Source: Candidatus Rokuibacteriota bacterium (GTDB lineage Bacteria > Methylomirabilota > Methylomirabilia > Rokubacteriales > CSP1-6). Taken from it: a stretch of DNA of 63,175 nt. The stretch covers positions 1 through 63,175 of the forward strand of contig QHSP01000043.1 in the NCBI GenBank assembly GCA_003220495.1, given 5' to 3'. The position numbers and the translations under genes were made by a program. The notes under the pieces were generated by a model. The model was not told where the DNA came from. It did not search any database and worked only from the letters and a program-made list of their open reading frames with translations. Positions 49,636 through 58,230 of this stretch are shown one piece after another. Position 1 is the stretch's first letter. Every line of letters begins with the position of its first letter.

Positions 49636-50556
49636 ATGGCCCTGAAAGACGCGATCGCGCTCGGCATGTCGCTGCCCCATCGCTCGCCGGAGCCGATCGA
49701 TATGCGCGTCGTGCGCCAGGTCGCGCAGCGCGCCGACGCGCTCGGCTTCCGCGACCTGTGGGTGACCGAGAACACCCTGGATCACGTCTTCTCCTTCGAC
49801 CCGATGATCGTCCTGACGTACGCGGCGGCGATCACGACGTCGATCCGCGTGGGCGTTTCGGTCGTCGTGCTGCCCATCCAGAACCCCATTCACGTGGCGC
49901 ATCAGATTGCCACGCTCGACTACGCGAGCAACGGCCGCGCGATCCTCGGTGTGGGATTGGGTCGCGACCAGCACTACGCGCAGTTCCAGGTGCCGCGCGA
50001 GCGCCGCGTGCGCCGCTTCCGCGAGGAAGTCGAGCTGATCAAGGCGCTCTGGACCGAGCCGAAGATCAGCTACCACGGCAGCATCTATCAGCTCGACGCC
50101 GGCGCCATGAGCCCGAAGCCGGTGCAGAAGCCGCATCCGCCGATCTGGTTCGGCGGCGGGCACCCCGACGCGATCCGGCGCGCCGCCGCGATGGCCGACG
50201 CGTGGATGGGATCCGGCGGCTCGAGCAACGCCGAGTTCGCGCGCTCGGTCCCCTTGCTACGCGAGCAGCTCGAGAAGGCGCGGCGCGATCCGAAAACGTT
50301 TCCGATCTCGAAGCGCGTGTTCCTGTCCGTGCACGAGCGCGCCGACGTCGCGCGGACCGAGCTTCACCGCTGGTTCAGCGTCGTCTACCACAATCCCGCC
50401 GGCACCGACGCGTCCGGAATCCACGGCACGCCCGAGCAGGTGCGCGAGCGGCTCGAAGAGCTTGTCGCGGGTGGTGCGAACCATCTCCTGCTCAACCCCG
50501 TTTGTCGCCACGCCGAGCAGCTGGAAGCCCTGGCGTCGATCACCGGCTTGCTCTAG
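49636..50556 (+). CDS. LLM-class flavin-dependent oxidoreductase
   Basis: The 306-aa luciferase-like protein (ALGFRDLWVTENTLDHVF, RVGVSVVVLPIQNPIHVAH, RAILGVGLGRDQHYAQF, HPPIWFGGGHPDAIRRA) is the last gene of the plus-strand catabolic cluster. AGGAGG precedes the ATG. It could supply a monooxygenase or dehydrogenase step ahead of the LigB-like proteins. Confidence 0.88.
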   Translation: MALKDAIALGMSLPHRSPEPIDMRVVRQVAQRADALGFRDLWVTENTLDHVFSFDPMIVLTYAAAITTSIRVGVSVVVLPIQNPIHVAHQIATLDYASNGRAILGVGLGRDQHYAQFQVPRERRVRRFREEVELIKALWTEPKISYHGSIYQLDAGAMSPKPVQKPHPPIWFGGGHPDAIRRAAAMADAWMGSGGSSNAEFARSVPLLREQLEKARRDPKTFPISKRVFLSVHERADVARTELHRWFSVVYHNPAGTDASGIHGTPEQVRERLEELVAGGANHLLLNPVCRHAEQLEALASITGLL

Positions 50557-50582
50557 CCCGGACGCTCATCCGGCCTCCGGGG

Positions 50583-51266
50583 TCAGAGCAGACTCTCGAC
50601 CGTTCTCAGTAGCGGGCTGCTCAGGAGCGAGGGCTGGTGGGCCGGGAGGTCGACCCAGACGGGGAACTCACGCCCCGTGATCTTGCGGATCTTGGTCGGG
50701 CCGCCCAGGGACATCAGCGTTTGCCACGTTTCTGCGAGACCGGGATGCGCCAATAGCAGCAAGGCGCGCCCGAGGTAGCCGTCGGCTATGCCGGACGGGG
50801 TTAGACTCGCTTCCGCTGTCGCGGCGGTCAATTCATCCGGCCCCAGGAGCCGCCGGGTTACGCCCGTCTCCCACGCGAGGACCGGGCAGAGGCCAGGGCC
50901 TGTTTGACCCAGGGCGGCGATCCAGTGGCGGCGAGCGATGGCGAGAAAGCGGCGATAAGTATCGCCAATGCCATCGGGAGCGTCCTCGTGCTCCCTCAAG
51001 AGGATCGACGGAAACGGGGCGTCCGGCAAGCTATAGGCTCGGATCAGCGACCCGGGCACCGGGCACCCGAAGGGAGCGACCTGCGACAAAAAGCTCGTCA
51101 GTGTCTCACCACCGAGGACGGCCTGCGGGATAGCCAGTACGTAGGACTTCACGTCCGGTCGGGTGACGGCGGCGACCAGCACCTCGCCCGCCGGCCAGGC
51201 GCGCCCATTGCCGTTCTCGGCCGCGCCGATTTCGGCCGCGCTGCAACGCCGTTGCCGGACGCTCAT
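50583..51266 (-). CDS. Hypothetical protein, 227 aa
   Basis: I do not recognise this protein. It is a soluble mixed sequence with motifs such as PGSLIRAYSLPDAPFPSILL, RRHWIAALGQTGPGLCPVLAW and KIRKITGREFPVWVDLP. The frame continues upstream to 51599, but that part is antisense to the selenoprotein gene, so the ATG at 51266 is preferred. It is divergent from the selenoprotein with 42 nt between. Its base composition looks slightly less GC-extreme than that of its neighbours, which may point to a different origin. Confidence 0.55.
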   Translation of the reverse strand: MSVRQRRCSAAEIGAAENGNGRAWPAGEVLVAAVTRPDVKSYVLAIPQAVLGGETLTSFLSQVAPFGCPVPGSLIRAYSLPDAPFPSILLREHEDAPDGIGDTYRRFLAIARRHWIAALGQTGPGLCPVLAWETGVTRRLLGPDELTAATAEASLTPSGIADGYLGRALLLLAHPGLAETWQTLMSLGGPTKIRKITGREFPVWVDLPAHQPSLLSSPLLRTVESLL

Positions 51267-51308
51267 GCTCCGGGTAACATGCCAGACATCATCTCCAAGG
51301 AGGGCCAA

Positions 51309-51602
51309 ATGGCCGAAGGCAAATGTCACGTCGAGATCGTGTACTGCGTCGTCTGAGGGTACCTCCCCGTAGCCGTCAGTGTGGCGGCTGAGCTGTCCTC
51401 GATCAACTACCGGGAAACGGCGATCACCCTCACCCCGTCCGACAGCGGCAGGTTCGAAGTGTACCTCGACGGCAAGAAGCTCTACGACCGGAAGGCACCG
51501 GGAGCCGTCGACTTCCTGCCGGCGCTGAAGGAGATCCACAAGATCCGCGACGCGATCAAGGAGATATTCGGCCAGGCGCCAGCGACGACGGCGGCCCACT
51601 AG
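51309..51602 (+). CDS. SelW-like (Rdx family) selenoprotein with in-frame UGA
   Basis: The 97-residue thioredoxin-like protein is read through a UGA at 51354-51356 as selenocysteine. The redox motif is IVYC-V-V-U-GYL (Cys13, Sec16), the CxxU/CxxC motif of the SelW/SelT/SelH (Rdx) family. Downstream the family pattern continues in frame: LPVAVSVAAEL, TAITLTPSDSGRFEVYLDG and KKLYDR. AAGGAGG (51297-51303) lies 5 nt before the ATG. Read conventionally, this gives a 15-aa stub plus a separate GTG-started 73-aa frame that lacks the active site. A SECIS-like hairpin follows the UGA. The role is thiol-based redox chemistry in the cytoplasm. It is followed by VOC and methyltransferase genes at short spacing. 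Confidence 0.88.
51371..51389 (+). promoter_or_regulatory. Bacterial SECIS-like hairpin
   Basis: The stem AGCCGUC / GGCGGCU (7 bp with one U.G) closes a 5-nt loop AGUGU. The loop starts 22 nt after the UGA, and its second base is G. Bacterial SECIS elements lie in the coding region directly after the UGA, with an apical loop 16-37 nt away and a G among its first two bases, so the geometry fits. Confidence 0.7.
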
Positions 51603-51613
51603 GGAGAGCGCTC

Positions 51614-51970
51614 ATGGCTTTCGGTACGCATCACGTCCACGTGAAGACGCGAGACCCCAAGCAGACGATGCAGTTCTATGTCGACAATCTGGGCGCGACC
51701 CTCGCCGCCGACATGGGCGCGCGCGGCTATCGCGTGAACCTGCACGGGTTGCAGCTGAACATCACCGGGCTGATCGACTCGCAACGCCGCGAGCAGCACT
51801 ACGGCCTCGAGCACATCGCGGTCGACACCGACGACTATGCGGGAACTCTCGCCCAGTTCCGGGCCAAGGGCATCCGCATCCTCGAAGAGCTTCCGCCCAA
51901 CAACGGCCGGCGCGTCTGCTTCCTGGAGGCGCCCGACGGCGTGCAGATCGAAGTGATCGAGAAGGTGTAA
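51614..51970 (+). CDS. VOC superfamily (glyoxalase/bleomycin-resistance-like) protein
   Basis: The 118-aa vicinal-oxygen-chelate protein has two beta-alpha-beta-beta-beta halves. Candidate metal ligands are His in THHVHVKT, His in YGLEHIAVDT and the C-terminal Glu in VQIEVIEK. Activity could be dioxygenase, isomerase or resistance. It starts 11 nt after the selenoprotein stop with AGGGAGAG before the ATG. Confidence 0.87.
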   Translation: MAFGTHHVHVKTRDPKQTMQFYVDNLGATLAADMGARGYRVNLHGLQLNITGLIDSQRREQHYGLEHIAVDTDDYAGTLAQFRAKGIRILEELPPNNGRRVCFLEAPDGVQIEVIEKV

Positions 51971-51973
51971 GCC

Positions 51974-52717
51974 GTGGGTGCCCGCCGGTCTGGTGAGCCC
52001 GACCGCGTCAAGCAGGAGGTCGCGGCACACTGGAACCGGCGGGCGCCCGGATTCGACGCAGATTTCGGCCACAGCATCCGCACGCCGGCCGAGCGCGCCG
52101 CGTGGGATCGCATCCTCGACCTCGTGGTTCCCGCCCGCGGCAAGCTCGACGCGCTCGACGTCGGCTGCGGCACCGGCTTTCTCGTCTTCGAGCTCGCGGC
52201 GCGCGGCCATCGCGTCACCGGCGTCGATTTCGCGCCCGCGATGATCGCCGAAGCCCGGCGCAAAGCGGCCGACCGCGCCATCGCGGTCCGGCTCGAGGAG
52301 GCCGACGCCGAGCAGCTTCCGTTCGCGCCGGCCAGCTTCGATCTGGTCATCAGTCGCCATTTGCTCTGGACGCTCCCGCACCCGGAAGCAGCCATCGACG
52401 AGTGGATCCGTGTCCTGCGCCCGGGGGCGCGCCTGGTCGTCGTGGACGGCCAGTTCGATCCTTCTGCCCTGACCCCGCCGGCCGGAAGCGCGCGATCGAG
52501 CCAGGAGTACGCGGCGGTCGGCGATCAGCTTCCCTTCCTGGGCGGACGGTCGCGCGAAGAGATCGAGCGGCTCCTCACGGCCCACGGCCTCGGCAGTGTT
52601 TGCAGCGACCCGCTGCACGATCTGGTCGCCGCGCAGGCGCAGCGGATGGTCGACGAGGGGCTCGAGCGGCGCACGCACCGGCGCTACGTCGTGTGGGGCG
52701 ACCTCGCGTCTCGCTAG
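51974..52717 (+). CDS. Class I SAM-dependent methyltransferase
   Basis: The 247-aa protein has SAM motif I LDVGCGTGFLVFEL, the acidic loop VTGVDFAPAMI, motif II-like ADAEQLPFAPASFDLVISRH and RVLRPGARLVVVDG. These are of the UbiE/Methyltransf_11 type. It starts at GTG only 3 nt after the VOC stop, with GAGAAGG inside the VOC end, so the two are coupled. The substrate is unknown. Confidence 0.88.
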   Translation: MGARRSGEPDRVKQEVAAHWNRRAPGFDADFGHSIRTPAERAAWDRILDLVVPARGKLDALDVGCGTGFLVFELAARGHRVTGVDFAPAMIAEARRKAADRAIAVRLEEADAEQLPFAPASFDLVISRHLLWTLPHPEAAIDEWIRVLRPGARLVVVDGQFDPSALTPPAGSARSSQEYAAVGDQLPFLGGRSREEIERLLTAHGLGSVCSDPLHDLVAAQAQRMVDEGLERRTHRRYVVWGDLASR

Positions 52718-52739
52718 GCCTGGACGGAGCCAATCACCG

Positions 52740-54281
52740 ATGATCCGACTCTTGCTCACTCTCGTGCTCGTGGTCGCGCTCGTCACGAACGTCGCGGCCC
52801 AGCCGAAGCCCACGCCTCAAGCCAAGCCCGAGAGCGAGATGCGCTGGGCGCTCTACGTGACCCTGGCGCCGGCCTGGTTCGACCCGGGCGAGACGACCGC
52901 CGGCTTCATCACGCCGTTCTGGATCCTCTACGCGCTGCACGACGCGCTCGTGAAGCCGATGCCAGGCAATCTGATGGCGCCGAGCCTGGCCGAGTCGTGG
53001 ACGGTGAGCGCCGATCAGCGCGTCTACGAGTTCAAGCTGCGCGAGGGCGTCAAGTTCCACAACGGCGACCCGTTCACCGCCGATGATGTGAAGTTCAGCT
53101 TCCAGCGGTCCAAGGTCGGCAAGGTTCTGAAGGACCGCGTGCGCGACGTGGAGATTGTCGGCCCCTCCCGGGTGCGCTTCCACCTGCACGAGCCCTTCCC
53201 CGACTTCATGGCTTTCTACGGCACGCTGGCCACGGGCGCCGGCTGGATCGTGCCGAAGAAGTACGTCGAGAGCGTCGGCGACGACGGCTTCAAGAAGCGG
53301 CCGATCGGGCTCGGGCCGTACAAGTTCGTGAGCCACACGCCCGGCATCGAGCTGATCATGGAGGCGTACGAGGGCTACTGGCGCAAGATGCCCGCCGTGA
53401 AGCGGCTCGTGTTCAAGACGGTGCCCGACGCCACCACCCGCGCGGCGATGCTGAAGAACGGCGAGGTGGACGTGGCCTACATGCTCGACGCGCCGACCGC
53501 GCTCGAGCTCAAGCGCGATTCGTCGATCCGGCTGGCCTTCTCCGGCGCGATCGGCATCCACTATCTGGATTTCTTCGACCAGTGGGATCCGAAATCGCCC
53601 TGGCACGACCGGCGGGTCCGGCTGGCCGCGGTCACGGCGATCGACCGCCGGGCGCTCAACGAGGCCGAGACCCTCGGCGCCTCGCGCCTGACCGGCGCGA
53701 TGGTGCCCCGCAAGTTCGAGTTCGCGCTGGCGCTCGAGCCCTATCCCTACGATCCGGCGAAGGCCCGACAGCTCCTCGCCGAAGCCGGCTATCCGAACGG
53801 CTTCGACGCCGGCGACCTCTATCCCTACCCGCCCTACTTCTCGACGGGCGAGACCATCGCGGGCTATCTCGGCGCGGTTGGGATCAAGATCAAGGTGCGC
53901 ACGATGGAGCGCGCGGCGCTGCAGACCGCGTGGTCCAGCAAGAAGCTCCACGGCCTCTGCATGTGCACGGTCGCGAGCTACGGCAACGCGGCCACCCGTC
54001 TGGCCGACACGGTGCCGGCTGACGGCGCCTACGCGCGCGGCGCGGATCCGGACATCGACGCGCTCTACCGCCAGCAGTCGCGTGAGACCGACCGGCGCAA
54101 GCGCGAGGCGACCTTGCACCAGATCCAGCAGCTCCTCTACGAGCGCGTGCGCTTCGGTCCGCTGTGGGAGTTCATCTGGCCGAGCGGCATCGGGCCGCGG
54201 GTGGCGGAGCCGGCGTTGATGTTGATCGATCCGTATCCGTGGTCGGCGCCGCTGGAAGAGGTGCGGCTGAAGCCTCGCTAG
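52740..54281 (+). CDS. ABC transporter substrate-binding protein, family 5 (oligopeptide type)
   Basis: The 513-aa secreted protein has a signal peptide (IRLLLTLVLVVALVTNVAA). Family-5 signatures are SLAESWTVSADQRVYEFKL, GVKFHNGDPFTADDVKFSF and HDRRVRLAAVTAIDRRAL. It binds peptides, glycosides or similar solutes in the periplasm. No permease or ATPase gene accompanies it. It is a full-length paralogue of the protein at 59046. It lies 22 nt after the methyltransferase stop. Confidence 0.9.
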   Translation: MIRLLLTLVLVVALVTNVAAQPKPTPQAKPESEMRWALYVTLAPAWFDPGETTAGFITPFWILYALHDALVKPMPGNLMAPSLAESWTVSADQRVYEFKLREGVKFHNGDPFTADDVKFSFQRSKVGKVLKDRVRDVEIVGPSRVRFHLHEPFPDFMAFYGTLATGAGWIVPKKYVESVGDDGFKKRPIGLGPYKFVSHTPGIELIMEAYEGYWRKMPAVKRLVFKTVPDATTRAAMLKNGEVDVAYMLDAPTALELKRDSSIRLAFSGAIGIHYLDFFDQWDPKSPWHDRRVRLAAVTAIDRRALNEAETLGASRLTGAMVPRKFEFALALEPYPYDPAKARQLLAEAGYPNGFDAGDLYPYPPYFSTGETIAGYLGAVGIKIKVRTMERAALQTAWSSKKLHGLCMCTVASYGNAATRLADTVPADGAYARGADPDIDALYRQQSRETDRRKREATLHQIQQLLYERVRFGPLWEFIWPSGIGPRVAEPALMLIDPYPWSAPLEEVRLKPR

Positions 54282-54289
54282 TCGGCGCG

Positions 54290-55648
54290 CTATACAGCGA
54301 CTACCAGGCTCTCGAACAGCCTGTCCAGGGTTGCGGCGCGTTCCAGACCTCGTACTTCCGCCAAGACGTGATCGCACCGCTCGGCGCCGAGCACTCGGGC
54401 CGCCAGGCCTCTGAACTTTTCCTCGACCTCGGTGTCCGTCAGCGGATTGCGGGAGTGCCCCTTCGGGTGGCTCGTCTCGGCCGTCACGCGCTGCCCGTCG
54501 GTGGTCGTCACCTCGACGCGGGTGCACGACTCTGCCGGGTAGCGGCGGGTGAACTCGGGCTCCTCGACCACCGTGAGCTTCTTGATCACCGGCCGCAGTG
54601 CCGGATCCTTGATCCGCGACGGCGTGAAGGTGGCCGGCGTGACGCCGCCGTCTCGAATCGCCGCCGCCACCAGGTACGGAATGCTGTGGTCCGCGGTCTC
54701 CCGCGTCTCGGGATCCCACTTCTCCGCCTCTGCGGCCGTGCGCCGCACCGCCTCGCCGTAGGTCGCGACCCGAACCGACTCGATCCGAGCCACGGAGACC
54801 TGCCGCCGCAGCTCCAGCATCAGCCCGATGGGCCCCTGCGTGTGAATCACCGACGGGTACGCCTTGAAGCTCGTGGCGTTGATCCGGAAGGGCTCGCCCT
54901 TTCCGCCGAAGCGCTCCCACTTCGGGGCCTCGATGCCGAGGTGCTGCCAGAGCCCGTCGCGTCCTTCGAAGGGATGGCCCGGGCCCGTCAGTCCCTCTGC
55001 GGCCAGCTCTGCCGCGAACACGCCGGTTCGAATCGCTGCCGCGGTCGCGCAGCCCTTCCACATCGAGAGCTCACCGATCCGCGTGACGCCGAGCGGGACG
55101 CCCGACGTGATCGCGATGGAGATCGCGTTCCCCATGGCCGCACGATCGAGTCCGAGGACCTTGCCGGCGCCGCACGCCGCCCCGATGGCGGCGAACATGC
55201 CCTGATCCCAGCCCTTGAGGGCGACCCGGTCGGCCATGCGACAGAACGCTTCGTACGCGACCGCGATCGCGGTGATCACCGATCGGCCGTCGGCTTGGCG
55301 CGCGTCGGCGGCCGCCAGCACGGCGGGAATCATGTCACTCGGGTGGCCGGTTCCGCGCGCGGCGTAGGTGTCGTTGCAGTCCAGGTAGCGGACGAGAACG
55401 GTGTTCACGAAGGCCGCCTGATCTGCCGACGTCGTCGTGCGCGCGCCAAGGACTCGCACCGGCGGGTTCCCCTGCACGCGGGACGCGACACGTCGCGCGA
55501 TCGCCGCCGGCTCGCCGTCGAACGCGCCGGCCGCGCATCCCAGGGTGTCGACCAGAGTGCGCTTCACCTGGTGCACTGTCTCGGGCGTGAGGTCGTCGAA
55601 CGTCAGACGACACGCGTAGTCGCTCAGGAGCTCGGTCGTCGCATCCAT
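54290..55648 (-). CDS. MmgE/PrpD family protein (paralogue 2)
   Basis: The 452-aa protein has the more classical MmgE/PrpD pattern, with VRYLDCNDTYAARGTGHPSDMIPA (the D-x-N-D-x..GHPSD active region), LKGWDQGMFAAIGAACGAGK and SFKAYPSVIHTQGPI. The likely activity is dehydration or isomerisation of a methylcitrate-like tricarboxylate. The ATG at 55648 has GGAGG 6 nt upstream. It converges with the family-5 binding-protein gene, with 8 nt between the stops. Confidence 0.9.
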   Translation of the reverse strand: MDATTELLSDYACRLTFDDLTPETVHQVKRTLVDTLGCAAGAFDGEPAAIARRVASRVQGNPPVRVLGARTTTSADQAAFVNTVLVRYLDCNDTYAARGTGHPSDMIPAVLAAADARQADGRSVITAIAVAYEAFCRMADRVALKGWDQGMFAAIGAACGAGKVLGLDRAAMGNAISIAITSGVPLGVTRIGELSMWKGCATAAAIRTGVFAAELAAEGLTGPGHPFEGRDGLWQHLGIEAPKWERFGGKGEPFRINATSFKAYPSVIHTQGPIGLMLELRRQVSVARIESVRVATYGEAVRRTAAEAEKWDPETRETADHSIPYLVAAAIRDGGVTPATFTPSRIKDPALRPVIKKLTVVEEPEFTRRYPAESCTRVEVTTTDGQRVTAETSHPKGHSRNPLTDTEVEEKFRGLAARVLGAERCDHVLAEVRGLERAATLDRLFESLVVAV

Positions 55649-55747
55649 GAGAATCCTCCGCGGCATGATGGGCGCCATTGTACGACTCGCGGCGTTGACG
55701 CTGCTGGCCGGCCCCGCTAAGCTTTGAGCCGGCACGAGGGAGGGAAC

Positions 55748-56908
55748 ATGGCGCGCGTGAAGCTCATCGTCAGCAGGGATGACATCGCCGCCGAGCACCA
55801 CGCTATTTTCGACGAGCTTGCCGCCCTGCGCGGCAGGATCAGCGGCCCGTCCACGGTCGTGCTGCACAGCCCGGGCCTCGCCAGGCCCTGGAACGAGATC
55901 AGCGAGTATCTGCACCGGCACAGCATCGTCGAGGCGCAGCACGCCGAGCTCGCCGTCTGCGCGACGGCCCGCGAGAAGGACTGCAGCTACATCTGGAACG
56001 CGCACGTGCCGCTGGCGCGCAAGGCCGGCGTGTCCGCGACGACCATCGACCTCGTTCGCGATCGGCGTGGTGTGATCGGAATGTCGGGCCCCGAGATGGC
56101 CGTCGTTCAGTACGTCCGCCAGCTCGTCCAGAACAATCGCGTCGAGTCCACCGTGTTCGACCAGCTCCTGCAGGCCCACGGCCCGCAGTGGCTGGTGGAG
56201 CTGACGGTGTGGATCGGCCGCTACCAGGCGCTGGCCGGCATCTTGAACGGGTTCGACGTCAGGCCCACCATGGCCGCCGAAGAGCTGCCCGTTGTCCCTT
56301 CCGCTGCGACGACAGTGCCGACACCCTCACTGCGGTCCACGCCGCGCGTCGAGCCGATTACCCGGCGAGAGCAAGTGCCCCAGGCGCATCGCGCCATCTT
56401 CGACACGGTCGCCGAAGGCCGGGGCAGCGTGCGTGGCCCCTTCAGCATCCTGATGTACAGCCCCGTGCTTTGCCGGCGTCATCTCGATGTCGGAACCTTT
56501 CTGAGGTTCAACTCCCGGCTCGAGGCCGATTCGCACGAGCTGGCGATCATCGCCACCGCGCGCGAGAAGGATTGCCCCTACATCTGGGCGGCGCATGCGC
56601 CCGCGGCCCGACAGGCCGGCATCAGCGACGCCGTCGTCTCGGTCGTGCGCGACCGCCGGGATCTCGCGGGCGTGCCGGCGGCCGAGCGAGACATCGTCGA
56701 CTACACTCGACAGCTCACGAAGCGCAACGCCGTCGCCCCTGTTCTGTTCGACAGTCTCCACGGTCGGCACGGCGTGCCCTGGCTCGTGGAGCTCACCTGT
56801 CTGATCGGCCATTACGGCATTGTCGCCGCCATCCTCAACGCGTTCGAGGTCGCGCCGGCACCCGACGCCGAGCAGCTCCCCCTGGCCGCGAGTACGAAAG
56901 GAACATGA
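55748..56908 (+). CDS. Tandem carboxymuconolactone-decarboxylase-like protein
   Basis: The 386-aa protein has two similar CMD-like halves joined by a Pro/Ala linker. Each has a matching core: VCATAREKDCSYIWNAHVPLARKAG and IATAREKDCPYIWAAHAPAARQAG, then VRDRRGVIGMSGPE and VRDRRDLAGVPAAE. Only one Cys of the AhpD CxxC motif remains (C-x-Y-I-W), while the His is kept. A lactone decarboxylase-type or other function is therefore more likely than AhpD redox activity. GAGGGAGGG precedes the ATG. The end overlaps the lyase gene. Confidence 0.85.
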   Translation: MARVKLIVSRDDIAAEHHAIFDELAALRGRISGPSTVVLHSPGLARPWNEISEYLHRHSIVEAQHAELAVCATAREKDCSYIWNAHVPLARKAGVSATTIDLVRDRRGVIGMSGPEMAVVQYVRQLVQNNRVESTVFDQLLQAHGPQWLVELTVWIGRYQALAGILNGFDVRPTMAAEELPVVPSAATTVPTPSLRSTPRVEPITRREQVPQAHRAIFDTVAEGRGSVRGPFSILMYSPVLCRRHLDVGTFLRFNSRLEADSHELAIIATAREKDCPYIWAAHAPAARQAGISDAVVSVVRDRRDLAGVPAAERDIVDYTRQLTKRNAVAPVLFDSLHGRHGVPWLVELTCLIGHYGIVAAILNAFEVAPAPDAEQLPLAASTKGT

Positions 56909-57768
56909 TGCTCCTCACCGAACGACGCAAACAGTATCGGCGGGTCCTCGAAGGCGGTGTCTGCGTTCACCCCGCGTCGGTGTTCGACGCGATGTCCGCG
57001 CGCATGGCGGAATCGTTGGGGTTCGAGGTCGGCATGTTCGCGGGCTCGATCGCCTCCGGCACGGTTCTCGGGGCGCCCGATCTCGTCGTCTTGACCCTGA
57101 CCGAGTTCGCCGAGCAGATTCGCCGCATTGCGCGCGGGAGCGATCTGCCCCTGATGGTCGACGCCGACCACGGCTACGGGAACGCGCTCAACGTCATGCG
57201 AACGGTCGAAGAGCTGGAGACGGCGGGCGTCGCCGCGCTGACGATCGAGGATACGGTGCTGCCCTCGCCGTTCGGCGGGCAAAGCGACGGCCTGGTGTCG
57301 GTCGAAGAAATGCTCGGCAAGCTCCGGGGCGCGGTGGCGGCGCGCCAGGATCCGTCGCTGGTCGTCATCGGCCGCACCGGCGCCCTGCGCGGCGGCGGCA
57401 TCGCCGAGGCGGAGAAGCGCGTCCGGGCGTATCAGGAGACCGGGATCGACGCCATTTTCCTCGCGGGGGCCAGCAAGCGCGAGGAGGTCGAAGCCATGCA
57501 TCGCGCCACGCGGCTGCCGCTGATGCTGGGCGGCGCGCCGCCCGCGCTATCCGACCGCGCGTTCCTGGCGAGCCAGGGAGTGCGCATCGCGCTGCAGGGA
57601 CATCATCCCTTCTACGCCGCGGCCAAGGCCGTGTACGACACGCTGAAGTACCTGCGCGAAGGTGGGGCGCCCGCCGGCCTCAAGGACCGCGTCGCCTCGG
57701 AAGAGCTCCTGAAGGTTGCCCTCCGGCAGGACGAGTACAAGCGGCGCCAGGCCACCTACCTTCGCTGA
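56905..57768 (+). CDS. PEP mutase/isocitrate lyase family protein (oxaloacetate decarboxylase-like)
   Basis: The 287-aa TIM-barrel lyase has metal-site motifs FDAMSARMAESLGF, LMVDADHGYGNALNVMRTV and LTIEDTVLPSPFG. It lacks the lyase KKCGH signature, which fits the PA4872-type oxaloacetate decarboxylase branch better than isocitrate or methylisocitrate lyase. The ATG overlaps the stop of the tandem CMD gene (ATGA), so the two are cotranslated and may act on one pathway. Confidence 0.85.
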   Translation: MMLLTERRKQYRRVLEGGVCVHPASVFDAMSARMAESLGFEVGMFAGSIASGTVLGAPDLVVLTLTEFAEQIRRIARGSDLPLMVDADHGYGNALNVMRTVEELETAGVAALTIEDTVLPSPFGGQSDGLVSVEEMLGKLRGAVAARQDPSLVVIGRTGALRGGGIAEAEKRVRAYQETGIDAIFLAGASKREEVEAMHRATRLPLMLGGAPPALSDRAFLASQGVRIALQGHHPFYAAAKAVYDTLKYLREGGAPAGLKDRVASEELLKVALRQDEYKRRQATYLR

Positions 57769-57787
57769 GGCCGGGCTCGGCGCGTGC

Positions 57788-58201
57788 TCACGCCACCGAG
57801 GCGATGTAGTCGGGCGGAAAGCCGAGCTTGGTGAGCGCGCGCCGAAGCCGCTCCGCGTAGTCCGGATTGCGCTCGTGGGCCCGCGGGGCTTCGCGCAGGT
57901 TGTAACACAAGGCCGGCGTCGGCGTGCCTCCCAGAGGGAGCGCGAGCACCGCTTCCGGCCGATAGTGCTCGAGGCCCGGCGCGGTATAGAGCCGCTCGAG
58001 CTCGGCGTGCGTGAGCGCGTAGAGCATGCCGTAGGCGCGACCGCCCGCCGACGGAAGCAACGTGGCCCGCTGGCCGATCCGGAGCACGAAGTCGTCGACG
58101 TAGGCGCGACGCGGATTGCTCGGCGCCACGCCGGCCTCGCGGAGAATCTCGAGGTCCATGTAGAGGCCGTAGAAGAAGCCGTCGATGCGGCGGTCACTCA
58201 C
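57788..58201 (-). CDS. Gamma-glutamylcyclotransferase-like (AIG2/GGCT fold) protein
   Basis: The product is about 137 aa, beginning with the family's substrate loop GFFYGLYMD (normally YGTLM). It continues with RAYVDDFVLRIGQRATLLPS, RAYGMLYALTHAELERLY and the C-terminal YNLRE. The family cyclises gamma-glutamyl compounds. The start is uncertain: GTG at 58201 or 58213, neither with a good ribosome binding site. It follows the nitrilase gene closely on the same strand. Confidence 0.75.
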   Translation of the reverse strand: MSDRRIDGFFYGLYMDLEILREAGVAPSNPRRAYVDDFVLRIGQRATLLPSAGGRAYGMLYALTHAELERLYTAPGLEHYRPEAVLALPLGGTPTPALCYNLREAPRAHERNPDYAERLRRALTKLGFPPDYIASVA

Positions 58202-58230
58202 CGATGAGGACACCGCGCGTGCAACGCCGC

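Noticed and set aside
51267-51599. N-terminal extension of the 50583 minus-strand gene
   Set aside because: This stretch is exactly antisense to the SelW-like gene, whose protein is recognisable, so the extension is an artefact.
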